A stretch of 64,000 nucleotides of DNA, taken from Schizochytrium sp. CCTCC M209059 (taxonomy: Eukaryota; Sar; Bigyra; Thraustochytrida; Thraustochytriidae). The translations under genes were made by a program, and so were the position numbers. Location of the stretch: positions 174,835 through 238,834 of the forward strand of contig KN805402.1 in the NCBI GenBank assembly GCA_000818945.1, in the 5' to 3' direction. This document shows, one piece after another, positions 48,994 through 59,032 of this stretch. Numbering within the stretch: position 1 is the stretch's first letter; each line of letters begins with the position of its first letter. The notes under the pieces were generated by a model. The model was not told the DNA's origin. It saw only the letters and a program-made list of their open reading frames with translations, and made no database searches.

Positions 48994-50408
48994 TCTGTCT
49001 GATCGCGCGTAATCCCGCACGGTCGGATGACCCGCGACTTCATGTTCTCGACAGCAGCGACAGTGGCGACAGCAGCGACAGCGGCTTGAGGACAGCCGTT
49101 AAGGTGGCCGGCCTCTCAGAAGCAATGGAGGCCTACTACGCGGGGTGCGTCTCGACGGCGAAGGCGGCGGTGAAGGCGACGAGGGCGGCGGCGAGGACGA
49201 GGGAGGCAGGGAGGCGGGGCAGAGGAGAGGGAAGGAAAGTGGAAAGCGGGAGCGGGTTTGTCTGCGGAAATGGAGGTCTGTCCTGAGCGTCCTTGCTTGC
49301 TTGCTTGCTTGCTTGTGGGGCTGGGGGTTATTTGTGGCGATGAGGTTGGCAAAGAGGAGGAGCATGGCAGCCTGGATGATGGATGAGTGAGAAAGTGGAG
49401 TTTGGGGTCCAAGTTGGGGGAGATGGGGGAAGAAGAAAGTTGGGGAAGAGAGGAAGCGTGCCAGCCACTCCGGTCGAGCGGAAGGAGGCGAGTCGAAGTG
49501 AACGAGATGGACAGTGGCATTTTGGGGGAAAGAAGGGTGATAGTAGACGACGAACTGAGCAATGGACGCAGCGTCCGTCAACCTTTGCAACTGGGAATAA
49601 TGTCACGTGATCTCTTATCTTACATCTGACAGGTACGTAGTACAGCACTTGAGATGTTGCAAAATAGGCTACTGAAAACTCTCAGTTCATTTGGCCCCCG
49701 AACAGTCGTGAGCAGTTCCGACCGTCCGTCCGTATGAGCTTTCCGATGATGGAGATGATGCCGTTCTCTGGGTTCATTTGCTCTTTCATCGGGCCCTAGG
49801 TCCATCAGAGCCGAGATATGGTGGTCAATACTTTATGCCTTTAGAGGCTTCACACAAGGTCTTTCAGGAGCTAATATAGTTACAGCTTCGCAGGTGCCTA
49901 AACTTGACACCAAGACGCTCTTCTCCAGCGTCCTTGTCGGCGCGCAAAGCTAAAAGATGGGCACCCTGTCATCGTCAGCCTCGTCTCTCTCTCTTTCTCT
50001 CTCGTGATCGTGAAGGTCAACCAATCGTTATCTCCACGCAGAGAGCTAGGGTCCATACCCATACCGAGGAGGTCTTGTTTAGCCTTTTGTCGTCACGATG
50101 CATAAAACTGACCGCTTTCGCGCTTCCGCACTTTCGCGTTTACCTTATTCCAAAGTCTTTTACCACTGATGATGACGACGAGGAGGTGGAGGAGGAGCAC
50201 CACTATCTTGGGCTCCTGCGAGTGAGAGGCCCCGACGATCACCACTGGCAAGAACAACAACAGCAACAACAACAACCGACCGAGCAAACGCTACTCGACA
50301 GAGAGGCCGGCGCAAGTGGGCCGGCGCGAAGGGCCCTGGACGCGCAACGCGCGCGACGAAGGGAATAGCAAGAGACTCAAGAGCGAGCGGGAGTACGAGC
50401 GCGCTGAG
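48994..50408. other. Right edge of the accessory island and P5A ATPase upstream region
   Basis: Contains cag.gac triplet-like DNA at about 49050-49085, copy B of the signal-peptide-like segment at 49139-49204, a (gctt)n run at about 49291-49314, and a (caa)n run at about 50251-50280 before the ATPase gene. The frame of the ATPase opens from a GTG at 50316. No other gene is supported. Confidence 0.5.
49139..49204 (-). repeat. Duplicated signal-peptide-like segment, copy B
   Basis: On the minus strand it reads LVLAAALVAFTAAFAVETHPA followed by stop codons. This parallels copy A (45081-45146) but the ATG is replaced by a Leu codon and the frame is closed, so it is a decayed copy. Confidence 0.55.
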
Positions 50409-53400
50409 ATGGCGTGGCTGGAGAGCATCGTGACGGATGATGGCGTGGCCTCGGCCAGCCTGCACGTGAAGCTCGGGACCTTTGCGAGGCTCGACGTGGC
50501 GCCCTTTTTGCTCCTCTACGCGCTGCTCGTTGGCGTCATGGTGCAGAACGAAGTGCTGTGGAACCTGGCCGAGGCAGCGGGACTCACAAACGAGGATGAC
50601 GCACAGAAAGCCGCCGCCGCCGCCGCCGTTGGGCGATCCGAGTGGGAGCTCATCGCATGGTCCGGGGCAATCGCAGCAGCCGTCATTTCACACGTCATGA
50701 CGCTGCTCAGCGGCGTTTGGTCTGTCAAACTACGCTGCTCGCTCAGGTATAGGGCCGCTCGCGACCTTCACGAGGCCGAAGCCGTCTGTATCATCCCTGT
50801 TGAGCATCGCGGAATGCCAGCAATTTGTGAACTCCACAAGGACGCCGCGGATGACGTTCGCGAGGACGAGACCTCCGCACAATCCAAGGACAAGACCACT
50901 CACGCTCCCAGGACGCGGGCGCAAAAGCAGCGCGAGCGCATGGAAAAGGAGGAAGAGGAGGAGCAGATGCGTAAAAGCCAACTCGTCTCCCTTCGCTCGA
51001 GCGAGTGCTGGTTCGAGTTCCAGCGGAAGCGCTTTGAACTCGTCGGTTCGATCGTTGACACCCAGACGTCAAACCTATGCAAATTCAAGCCGCTCGACTT
51101 TCCCGACAATCTTATGATCAGTTCGTACTTGAACTGGTCAGGATACACGGACGTAGGGAATCGCCTGGCGGCAGTTCGCAAATGGAGCCGCAACGAGTTT
51201 GAAATCCCTATGCCGCCCCTACGTGATCTTTTCTTCGAGAACGCGACGTCGCCTTTCTTTCTTTTCCAGGTGCTCTGCGTCGCGCTTTGGTGTCTTGATG
51301 AGTATTGGTACTATTCCGTTTTTACGCTCGCCATGCTTGTCATCTTTGAGCTCACCGTTTGCAAGCAACGTCAGCAGAACCTGGGCATGCTTCGTGGCAT
51401 GCTCCACCCGCCGTATCCGGTGTGGGTGTATCGATCCAATCAGTGGGTCCGTTCACTGAGCACCGATCTCGTGCCTGGCGACATGTGCTCGCTGGTGCGC
51501 CCCACGAACCTGTATCGTCCAATGCCCGATGGCACAAGGCAGGCCGAGGACGAGGAAAACATTCTTGTCCCCTGCGATATGCTCCTTTTGCGCGGCTCGT
51601 GTGTCGTCAACGAGGCCATGCTCACGGGAGAGTCTGTTCCCAAAATGAAGGAGTCCGTGCTCTCGTTGGCGCATGCCAAGAGCAACCTTTTGGAACAGCC
51701 TCTCGTCATAGAGGGCAGCGACTTCTCAAACCATCTCGTGCTGGGGGGCACTCGCGTCATTCAGCACAAAATGGAACCCATCGATCCCCTCGACAAAGAA
51801 AAGCCAGCGGGCCTCATTCCTTCTCCACCTGACGGGGGTTGTCTAGCGATTGTTCTGCGCACGGGATTCTACACGAGCCAAGGCTCACTCATGCGTACCA
51901 TCCTCTTTAGCACTGAACACGTGACGGTCGGCGACAAGGACACCTTTTACTTTATCCTCGTGCTTCTGGTATTTGCCGTGCTCGCCTCGGCATACGTTCT
52001 CGTGGAGGGCCTCAAGAACGAGACACAGTCGCGCTGGAAGCTCTTTTTGCACTGTATCATGATTGTCACATCGGTGGTGCCGCCAGAGCTGCCCATGGAG
52101 CTCTCGCTCGCCGTTAATACCTCGCTGTCGCGGCTTTTTCGCCTTGCGATCTTTTGCACGGAGCCGTACCGCATCCCCTATGCAGGGCGTCTCAACCTCT
52201 GCTGTTTCGATAAAACCGGCACGCTCACGAGCGACGCCTACTTTGTCAAAGGCATCGCGCATCCAAGCGCTGTGCAAAATTTCTCGAAAGACAACCAAAT
52301 CGCGCCTACATTGACTCCAGCGCAAGAATCGAATGGATATGCAATCTTTGTCATTGCTGGCTGCCATCAGCTCGTACGTATGGCGGACAAGGTTGACGGC
52401 GATCCCATGGAAAAGGCCGCAGTGCGCGCTATCAATTGGGGTATGACCCGTGACAGTCGCATGATCAATCGGGCAAGCTCCAAGGCCAAAGGCGAGCGCG
52501 TCCAGATTCGCATTCTGCATCATCACCCATTCTCCTCGACGCTTAAACGCATGAGCGCCGTGATTGCTGTCGAGACGCTCGACGCGCTCAAGCGCGTCAA
52601 GTCGTCCAAGATTATGGTCGTCTGCAAGGGCGCGCCGGAGAAAATGGTTGAATTTCTCGAGGAGGAGCCTGCACAATACAAAGAGTCATACCAGGCCTTT
52701 ATGCTCGCTGGCGGGCGCGTGCTCGCACTCGCATGCAAGACCTTGCCCATGACTGTCTCCGAGACCTCGGCCAGTCTGCTCTCGCGTGACGAGTGCGAGT
52801 CGAAGCTTACATTTGCCGGTCTCCTCGTCCTCGACTGCCCGCTCAAGGAGGACACACGAGACGCTGTGGACCAACTCCGCAACGCGCAGCATCGCATTGT
52901 CATTGTCACCGGAGATAATGCGCTCACGGCGTGCGACGTCGCACGCCAGCTTGAGCTAGTTGGGGACAATCACGAGGATGTGCTCGAACTCTCGCCAGAG
53001 CTCGAGTGGGTCCCCATTGACCCACGCGCCTCGCCTCCCGAGGAATCCGTGCGTCGCTTCGAGCGTGGCCACACGGCTGCGGTGCTCGTGCAGCAGGAAG
53101 GCAAGCACCTTGTCGTCACGGGTGCCGCCCTCGACGCAATGGAGGCCGAAATGGGCGGACCATCCTCGCATGGATTCGCGCAGGCCTTGCGGCGGCTGAC
53201 CCCGCACGTGACAGTTTTTGCGCGCGTCTCACCGCGTCACAAGGAAATTGTTCTCGCTGCAATGACCGCAGCGGGATGCAGGGCGCTCATGTGCGGGGAT
53301 GGCACCAACGACGTGGGCGCTCTCAAGCAGGCCGACGTTGGCGTGTCCATCATAAATTCTCCCGAGCATGAGGACGCGGTCAAGAGGGCGCGCGAGCAGG

Positions 53401-54254
53401 TGGCCGATCGCTTTACTAGCAAGGAGATGCGCAAGATGTCTGCCGCAGACCGCATCCACATGGAAATTCAGGCCATGGAGGCTGAAAAGCAGGGGAGTTC
53501 GGTCGTTCAGCTCGGGGACGCTTCGATCGCCTCTCCATTTACGTCAAAGTCAACCTCCATCATGTCCACCGTGCATATTGTCCGTCAGGGTCGCTGCACG
53601 CTCGTGACCACGATCCAAATGTACAAGATTCTGGCCCTGAACTGTCTCGTATCGGCGTATTCCATGTCAGCGCTCTACTTGTACGGTGTCAAGCAAGGCG
53701 ACACACAGGCGACGATTGCGGGCCTGCTCATTGCAGGTCTCTTCATGTTCATCTCCTGGGCAGAGCCTCTCGAGACGCTTTCGCGGGAGCGACCCGTGGC
53801 GAGCGTTTTCAGCGTTTCTGTCATGGTGTCTCTCTTGGGTCAGCTTGTGGTCCACTTTGCGAGCCTTTTTGCAGTCCTGCATCTCACGACCCCGTTCGTG
53901 GAGAGCGGCGCCGACGAGATGCGTCCAGATGCGGACTTTAAGCCGAACGTGATCAACTCTGCTGTCTTCCTCGTTGGCCTCTGCATGCAGTGCAACGTCT
54001 TCGGGGCCAACTATCATGGCCATCCCTTTATGCAGAGTCTTTGGGACAACAAAGTCTTTCATCGCATCTTGCTGGCGACATGGTCACTAAGTGTGCTGCT
54101 TGCTGCCGAGGTGATTCCTGGTCTCGGCGAGACGTTCGAGCTCGTTCCACTTCCGGACACGAACGACTATCGCGCAAAGCTCCTTGCGATTCTTTTGGCC
54201 GACACCGCGTGCTCCTGGGCTTGGGAGTTTATCGCACGGCGTGTCCTCGCTTAG
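50409..54254 (+). CDS. P5A-type ATPase, Spf1/ATP13A1 family
   Basis: 1281 aa from the ATG at 50409; single exon. It is an endoplasmic reticulum P-type ATPase that in yeast and human removes mislocalised tail-anchored or signal-bearing transmembrane helices. Landmarks: N-terminal membrane pair (PFLLLYALLVGVMVQNEVLW; AWSGAIAAAVISHVMTLLSG), VPGDMCSLVRP and NEAMLTGESVPKMKES of the actuator domain, the P5A-specific VVPPELPMELSLAVNTSL in TM4, FCTEPYRIPYAGRLNLCCFD leading to the phosphorylated Asp601 in DKTGTLTSDAY, KGAPEKM, GDGTNDVGALKQADVGVS, and four to six C-terminal membrane segments. A charged Glu/Arg/Lys insert at about 170-190 and a long C-terminal cytosolic loop make it slightly longer than yeast Spf1 (about 1215). 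Confidence 0.95.
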   Translation: MAWLESIVTDDGVASASLHVKLGTFARLDVAPFLLLYALLVGVMVQNEVLWNLAEAAGLTNEDDAQKAAAAAAVGRSEWELIAWSGAIAAAVISHVMTLLSGVWSVKLRCSLRYRAARDLHEAEAVCIIPVEHRGMPAICELHKDAADDVREDETSAQSKDKTTHAPRTRAQKQRERMEKEEEEEQMRKSQLVSLRSSECWFEFQRKRFELVGSIVDTQTSNLCKFKPLDFPDNLMISSYLNWSGYTDVGNRLAAVRKWSRNEFEIPMPPLRDLFFENATSPFFLFQVLCVALWCLDEYWYYSVFTLAMLVIFELTVCKQRQQNLGMLRGMLHPPYPVWVYRSNQWVRSLSTDLVPGDMCSLVRPTNLYRPMPDGTRQAEDEENILVPCDMLLLRGSCVVNEAMLTGESVPKMKESVLSLAHAKSNLLEQPLVIEGSDFSNHLVLGGTRVIQHKMEPIDPLDKEKPAGLIPSPPDGGCLAIVLRTGFYTSQGSLMRTILFSTEHVTVGDKDTFYFILVLLVFAVLASAYVLVEGLKNETQSRWKLFLHCIMIVTSVVPPELPMELSLAVNTSLSRLFRLAIFCTEPYRIPYAGRLNLCCFDKTGTLTSDAYFVKGIAHPSAVQNFSKDNQIAPTLTPAQESNGYAIFVIAGCHQLVRMADKVDGDPMEKAAVRAINWGMTRDSRMINRASSKAKGERVQIRILHHHPFSSTLKRMSAVIAVETLDALKRVKSSKIMVVCKGAPEKMVEFLEEEPAQYKESYQAFMLAGGRVLALACKTLPMTVSETSASLLSRDECESKLTFAGLLVLDCPLKEDTRDAVDQLRNAQHRIVIVTGDNALTACDVARQLELVGDNHEDVLELSPELEWVPIDPRASPPEESVRRFERGHTAAVLVQQEGKHLVVTGAALDAMEAEMGGPSSHGFAQALRRLTPHVTVFARVSPRHKEIVLAAMTAAGCRALMCGDGTNDVGALKQADVGVSIINSPEHEDAVKRAREQVADRFTSKEMRKMSAADRIHMEIQAMEAEKQGSSVVQLGDASIASPFTSKSTSIMSTVHIVRQGRCTLVTTIQMYKILALNCLVSAYSMSALYLYGVKQGDTQATIAGLLIAGLFMFISWAEPLETLSRERPVASVFSVSVMVSLLGQLVVHFASLFAVLHLTTPFVESGADEMRPDADFKPNVINSAVFLVGLCMQCNVFGANYHGHPFMQSLWDNKVFHRILLATWSLSVLLAAEVIPGLGETFELVPLPDTNDYRAKLLAILLADTACSWAWEFIARRVLA

Positions 54255-54620
54255 TAAAAATGATGGGGTGCACTTTGAACCCTGGACATGGATGGACTTC
54301 GACAGCATACTCGCGCGTCCGGAATGTAAGAACGGTAACGCTGTCACAATTGTGCTTTGCTCGCTACCCTCGTGTTGTTTCGATCCAAGAGACATTTTCC
54401 GATAATTTGTCAAACTGTCCAAGTCAAAATGGCCGCAATCTTTTTTGTTAATAACTTCTTGAGAGCATTCGAAAAAAAGGAGGAAGAAAACCATCAATAT
54501 CAACGCAAGTGAGCCGAAAGGGAAAAGAGAAGAGAGCCGCCAGGACGGCGTGGCTTCTAATCTTTTATTCCTTCTGATTTGTTTCTTGTCGTTTTCACTT
54601 GTTGTATTCGTTAATCAAAA
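54255..54620. other. Convergent 3' spacer
   Basis: Between the stops of the P5A ATPase (+) and kinesin-13 (-). AT-rich; tcttttattc at about 54559 reads as a minus-strand AATAAA-like signal. No gene. Confidence 0.5.
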
Positions 54621-56771
54621 TCAATTTTCTACGATCTTGGCGGCAACTTCGTCAAGGGCAAGGTGCTTTCTGAAATTGTGAAGCTTGCCTTGAAGATCCG
54701 TAAAGAGGGTGAGCTTGTCCGTGATGATCTGATCAAGACGCGCGGCGTACTCTTCAATGTCGTAATCAACAACGTCGCTACCTTGTACTTTGGACAGCAA
54801 AACACCTTCCTCGGTAAGCATGTCGGCGTTTCTCTGAATTGCCTTCATATGCGCACTGAGGACCTCTTCCTCCATATCCACAAGCTTGGCGACCATGTCC
54901 TGGAAGTTTACCTCGGGAAGTCCGTCCTTGCTCGTTTCAGAAGACTCTTTGCTGCCATGTCCACTGCGCTTTGTGCGTTGCGCCGGGACGTTTGCGGAGC
55001 TCGGGCTCTTGACCTGGAGCGGTTCCCGAAGCTGGGGTGGGTCCGCGCTCGGATCGTCCCACTGTCGTCGGCTACTGCCTGCAGATGGCTTCGCTTTGGC
55101 TCCTGCGGGGGGCTGAATTCTGCTCGAAGGACCTGCACCAGCGGCACCCCGCCGGGAAGCGGGTTGCCGCAGACCTGAGATTCCCGCGGCAGCAGAAGCA
55201 GCGCTCGCTCCACGCGTTGCCCGGGGCGAACTCACGGGAACAGGGGCTTTGGCGGGAGTATGGCGCGGCCCAGAGGTGGATTTGTTACCGTGGGCGCGGC
55301 GGGAATGGTCCGGACTCGATTCCTCGGCGGGTTCCTCCTCAATGTCCTCCATTTCGTGAACCCTGCGACCACTGTCCGGGCTCTCGCGACCCGGCGAGGA
55401 CTCTTCGCGATCCTCGTCTTCGTAATCGTCGTCGTCGGATGATGACATGTAGTAGCTGCTCTCGGTGGGATCGGGCGTTGCGCCGCCACCGGCGGCGCCG
55501 TTTGTGATGCTCTTGCGACGGGCCGGACCGGAAGGACGAATGACCTTTTCCTTGACGCGGTCGGCGTAGCGAAGTGTGTTCAGCGTATGGTCCGCAGACG
55601 AGGACACGGGACTGATGCAGCTGATCATGACCGTGCGCGCATCGTTGGAGAAGGAGTCTTTGAGAATCATGGTTAGCTTGGAGGCCCGGTAGGGAACGTG
55701 GCTGCTGGCGCTGTCAAGAGCACGCACGCACTCTTTCAGCGCGAGAAGAGACTTGTTGATCTCTGCAGACTCTTGACGGCGTTGGCGGTTGTGGTGCTTG
55801 GTGTCTTGGCCGCGTTCGCTGCCTGCGAGATCGATGAGCGAGAGCTTGCCAAAGGGCTCGCTGCCCTCCTTGGCGGCAGTTCTGCGCAGCGCGATTTGGC
55901 AGATTGCGTGCGATCGCGATGAGTCGTTGTTCATTTCTGTGGCGTGGGTGGTGCGCTCGTTATTGCCCTGCTCGATGAGCTGGAGGAGCTCCGTTTCGTC
56001 CGAGACAATGACCTCTTTGAGGCCCTCGACCTGGACACGGCCCTTGCCGTCCTCGCGCACGGAGCAGACGCGGCGATCGTGCAGGAGGTCAATGCAGCGG
56101 CCGCCGTAGAGCTCAAAGAATGCGCAGTGTACCTCGAGGCGCTTACTGCTATGCTCGGGCGAGTAGATGAGCCGGAAGACGTCTCTGGCGGCGAGCTTCT
56201 GCACGCCGCCCATGGTAAAGGTCTTGCCAGAGCCGGTCTGGCCGTAAGCGAAGCAAGTGGCGCGTCCGCCGCCTACGGCGAACTCGACGAGGTACTTTGC
56301 GGTGTTATCATAGACTTCTTCGTTGGAGGCGACCTCGTTAAAAGCGTGGTCGAGCTCGAAGTTGACATTGTCAAGGTACTTTGTGATGCCGTCGACCTTG
56401 AGCTTGCAGTGGTGCACGTACACGCGCGGATTGCTACAGCTGACGGAGTCGTAGTCCTTGCGGCGCACCTCGCTCTCGCTCACCGGCCGCTTGCGCACGA
56501 CCACGTTAATTTTGAGCGGCCCCGTGGCGGCGTGCGCCAGGGGTCTGCACATTTCGTTTTTCCTGAACTTGCGGATCATGCGCTGGAAGTCCACATCGCC
56601 GGGCTTGCCCTTGCGCTCGTTGCGCTTGATCTCCGTCTCGCGCTTGCGCTTGAACTCCTCCGCGGACTTGCGCCGGTTCGCGCGCTGCCGCGCCAGCTTC
56701 TCGATCTCCGCCACCGTGCGGTCCTTCCCGCCGCCCCTGCGCCGCGGGCTGGCGCCGCCGGGCTCCACCAT
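54621..56771 (-). CDS. Kinesin-13 (MCAK/KIF2-like) microtubule depolymerase
   Basis: 716 aa from the ATG at 56771. The frame is open for another 234 codons upstream but is Arg/Ala/Pro/Ser low-complexity promoter DNA. The basic neck (residues about 15-70, EIEKLARQRANRRKSAEEFK) precedes an internal motor, the kinesin-13 arrangement. Motor motifs: INVVVRKRPVSESE, the family-specific KVD in CKLKVDGITKYLDN, P-loop GQTGSGKT (177-184), NNDSSRSH (switch I), DLAGSERG (switch II) and NKSLLALKECVRAL. A Ser/Pro/Asp-rich disordered region (about 430-600) and a C-terminal coiled coil follow. Kinesin-13s use ATP to peel tubulin from microtubule ends in spindles and, in protists, flagella. Length matches human MCAK (725). 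Confidence 0.95.
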   Translation of the reverse strand: MVEPGGASPRRRGGGKDRTVAEIEKLARQRANRRKSAEEFKRKRETEIKRNERKGKPGDVDFQRMIRKFRKNEMCRPLAHAATGPLKINVVVRKRPVSESEVRRKDYDSVSCSNPRVYVHHCKLKVDGITKYLDNVNFELDHAFNEVASNEEVYDNTAKYLVEFAVGGGRATCFAYGQTGSGKTFTMGGVQKLAARDVFRLIYSPEHSSKRLEVHCAFFELYGGRCIDLLHDRRVCSVREDGKGRVQVEGLKEVIVSDETELLQLIEQGNNERTTHATEMNNDSSRSHAICQIALRRTAAKEGSEPFGKLSLIDLAGSERGQDTKHHNRQRRQESAEINKSLLALKECVRALDSASSHVPYRASKLTMILKDSFSNDARTVMISCISPVSSSADHTLNTLRYADRVKEKVIRPSGPARRKSITNGAAGGGATPDPTESSYYMSSSDDDDYEDEDREESSPGRESPDSGRRVHEMEDIEEEPAEESSPDHSRRAHGNKSTSGPRHTPAKAPVPVSSPRATRGASAASAAAGISGLRQPASRRGAAGAGPSSRIQPPAGAKAKPSAGSSRRQWDDPSADPPQLREPLQVKSPSSANVPAQRTKRSGHGSKESSETSKDGLPEVNFQDMVAKLVDMEEEVLSAHMKAIQRNADMLTEEGVLLSKVQGSDVVDYDIEEYAARLDQIITDKLTLFTDLQGKLHNFRKHLALDEVAAKIVEN

Positions 56772-57818
56772 CGCGCCCTCCGCCTCTCCCTCGCTCGCCC
56801 GCGCGCCTCCAAGCGCAGCTCCCCTCGCCCGCGCCCTGCGCGAGCAGCTCCAGCTCCAGCTCCGCGGCGGTCTCCGCCTACCCGCCCCAATCCAACGCGC
56901 TCTGCCCAACCGCGGCGGACCCGGGGCGAAGGCGGCGGCGCGGGCGCGGTCTCTGCGCGCTCTTGCGCGCTCTTGCGAGTCTGGCGGCGCGGGCCTCGCG
57001 CGTCTCTCTCTTTTCTGCCGCCCACTTGCGCGAAGCCCACTTGCGCGAAGCCCCCGCGCGCATAGCCCACTTGCGCGCCGCCGCGCAAGTCGGGAATGCG
57101 CCGCCGCCGCACTTGCGCGCGCCGCCGCAAGTGCAGGCCGCGCATAACGTCCGCGCGAGGCCGCGCGCGCTTTAATACGGCGGTTTGCGCGGCGAGAGCG
57201 CATGTTGCGGGAAAGGGACGGAGGCAGGGAGTCCTGGATAGTAAGGAGGGACGGAGTTGGGGCGTCCCGGAGGAGGAGGAGGAAAAGGAGGAGAAAAAGG
57301 AGGAGGAGGAGGACTTTATTGAGGAGGAGAGGGACGGGCTGACTGGCTGACTGGCTGGCTGAAAGGCCGGGAAGGAGGTCGGGGATTCTGGGAAAAGGGT
57401 GGAGGATGGAGAGGAAAACCGGATGTGCGCAGCTTGTACAGGCCAAACGTGAGAGCGGCAAGACGACGCACACGCGGAAGAACAGGATGTGGAGTTCTTG
57501 GCTTGCTTCCGTATTGGGAGTGTCAGGGAGAGGGGGGGCTCGGTTTTTATGCGTGATCGGCGATGATCGTCAGGCAGTGTCAGCGAGGTGATGTAGGGGG
57601 ACAATGACGTGTCGAAGGCAAGGCTGGTAGGTGAAGACGGGCTGCTTGCTGCTCGCCGCGACGAGCGAGAAACTAAAGAGGATGCTACATCAACGAAATG
57701 CTGCAGAATGATGAAACGAGAGAAGTGGGGAAATTGATGCAACGTCAACTCAGGGTCAAGTTATGTTGACACTATCGTGAGACTTAGAGTATGATCGACG
57801 TAGATGCAGAGGAAGATT
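56772..57818. other. Kinesin-13 upstream region and spacer
   Basis: Very CpG-rich to about 57200, then a (gga)n tract at about 57268-57325 and ordinary DNA. Open frames on either strand are low-complexity. It includes the CACTTGCG cluster listed below. Confidence 0.5.
57023..57133. promoter_or_regulatory. Cluster of six ACTTGCG motifs upstream of kinesin-13
   Basis: cacttgcg (or the reverse cgcaagt) occurs at 57023, 57038, 57068, 57084 (reverse), 57110 and 57126 (reverse), six times in 111 bases, about 250-360 bases before the kinesin-13 ATG. The core gcaagtg also repeats three times before the KIX gene (12673-12722). It may be a cell-cycle or core promoter element; inference. Confidence 0.5.
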
Positions 57819-58138
57819 GTCGACGCAGATGCACAATGTGTTGCCAAATCTCATCGAAGACGTACAACTAAAACCGACCTCATCATAGCAACTGACTATT
57901 TTTGTTGTCAGACAGTCAGCCAAGCATCCTGATATCTTGGTAGTACTTGCCAAAAGCATGGTACGTTTGACATTGTTAGTCGACGCAGATACAAAATATA
58001 ATGCTAAATCTCATTGAAGTCGAAAAATATAAATCGACCTCATCATAGCAACTGACTTATTTTGGTGTCAGACAGCCAGCCAAGCATTCTGATATCCTGG
58101 TAGTACATGCGAAGTGCATGGTACGCTTGACATCGCGA
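57819..58138. repeat. Two tandem 160-bp repeats
   Basis: Copy 1 (57819-57978) and copy 2 (57979-58138) both start gtcgacgcagat and share long blocks: aaatctcat.gaag, cgacctcatcatagcaactgact, gtcagacag.cagccaagcat.ctgatat, tggtagtac. They are about 80 percent identical by eye. Sequence before copy 1 (tgttgacactatcgtgag, about 57762) resembles the tail of a further unit. The repeats are AT-rich compared with the rest of the window and show no reading frame. Confidence 0.85.
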
Positions 58139-58143
58139 GTGGC

Positions 58144-58458
58144 ATGATTAAGCAAGTTGAGGAAAGATTACCTGTTCAAGAGGCTACTTATTTACGTTGT
58201 CCAAATCTAACCCAAAACGACTGTTTTCCTTACACGAAGAAGGTTGCCAGCGCAAAATTATCATTTGGTTACGAATGGTCGACCTCCTGCCAAGCAGAAG
58301 CAAAGGATGGACAGGTTTATTGGTCTAAGTGCGGATGGGTTTGTACAGACTGGCTCCCGCCGTTAGGCGAATCAGTGTTGCAAGCAGTGACAACGAGAGA
58401 AAAAACACACACACAAGTCACTCCGTGTATACACACAAGCTCATGCCTACCTCGATAG
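58144..58458 (+). CDS. Doubtful small Cys-containing frame
   Basis: 104 aa from an ATG at 58144, just after the 160-bp repeats. It contains Cys/Trp-bearing segments (YLRCPNLTQNDCFPYTKKVA, YWSKCGWVCTDWLPPLGES). Codon use is AT-richer than in neighbouring genes. No family is recognised and no signal peptide is seen. It might be a fragment of a transferred or mobile gene, or chance. Confidence 0.2.
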   Translation: MIKQVEERLPVQEATYLRCPNLTQNDCFPYTKKVASAKLSFGYEWSTSCQAEAKDGQVYWSKCGWVCTDWLPPLGESVLQAVTTREKTHTQVTPCIHTSSCLPR

Positions 58459-59032
58459 AGCACGCAGGCACCCAACCTGCCAAGCTTTCCAGTTTGTTGA
58501 TACTCATCAATCGTCTGTCACAGTGTCAAGGTTTTTTTTAGGAGCGAACAGAGCCGATGGGCCAAAACAAAGCACGTATGCTTCTTAATACTGGAGCTTT
58601 GCTCCGTACGACCACGCCTGCGCGGGCGGATTCGCAAACGCCGCGCGCTGGGACGGAGGGCACCAGCGGGGCTTCCTTCTTCTAATTCCTTTGCCTAGCC
58701 CTTTCCTACGCGTGCGTCGCGCGGACAGCAAGGGCCTAGAACAAAGATCAGGACGAGGACGCGAAGACACTACGGTCGCGGTCCAGACTTTTAGACGTCT
58801 GCAAGCGAACTCAGCCCTTCAGTGAGTCTCGCTCACATCGCGCGCGCCAACGCACGAAAGAGACGGACGTGACGCACCGCGTGCTCACGCCAAAGGCGTA
58901 TTCGCTTCGGCGATAGCTTGGTTGTTGCGACACGAAAGTGCGCAAAGGCAATTCACTCACCTCTCTCTCTCTGTGTCTCTCTCTTTCTATCTCAATTCTC
59001 CAGCAGGCTAGAAACCCGGGAGGCAAAAAATT
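58459..59032. other. Spacer and promoter of the WSCD-type sulfotransferase
   Basis: No gene seen. A (ct)n run at about 58961-58988 lies 45-70 bases before the next ATG. Confidence 0.45.

Noticed and set aside
54621..57473. Longer kinesin-13 starting far upstream of 56771
   Set aside because: The extra 234 codons are low-complexity promoter DNA, and the start at 56771 gives the standard kinesin-13 length.
57819..58138. CRISPR or rDNA spacer array
   Set aside because: Only two 160-bp units in direct contact, no spacer turnover and no rRNA nearby.
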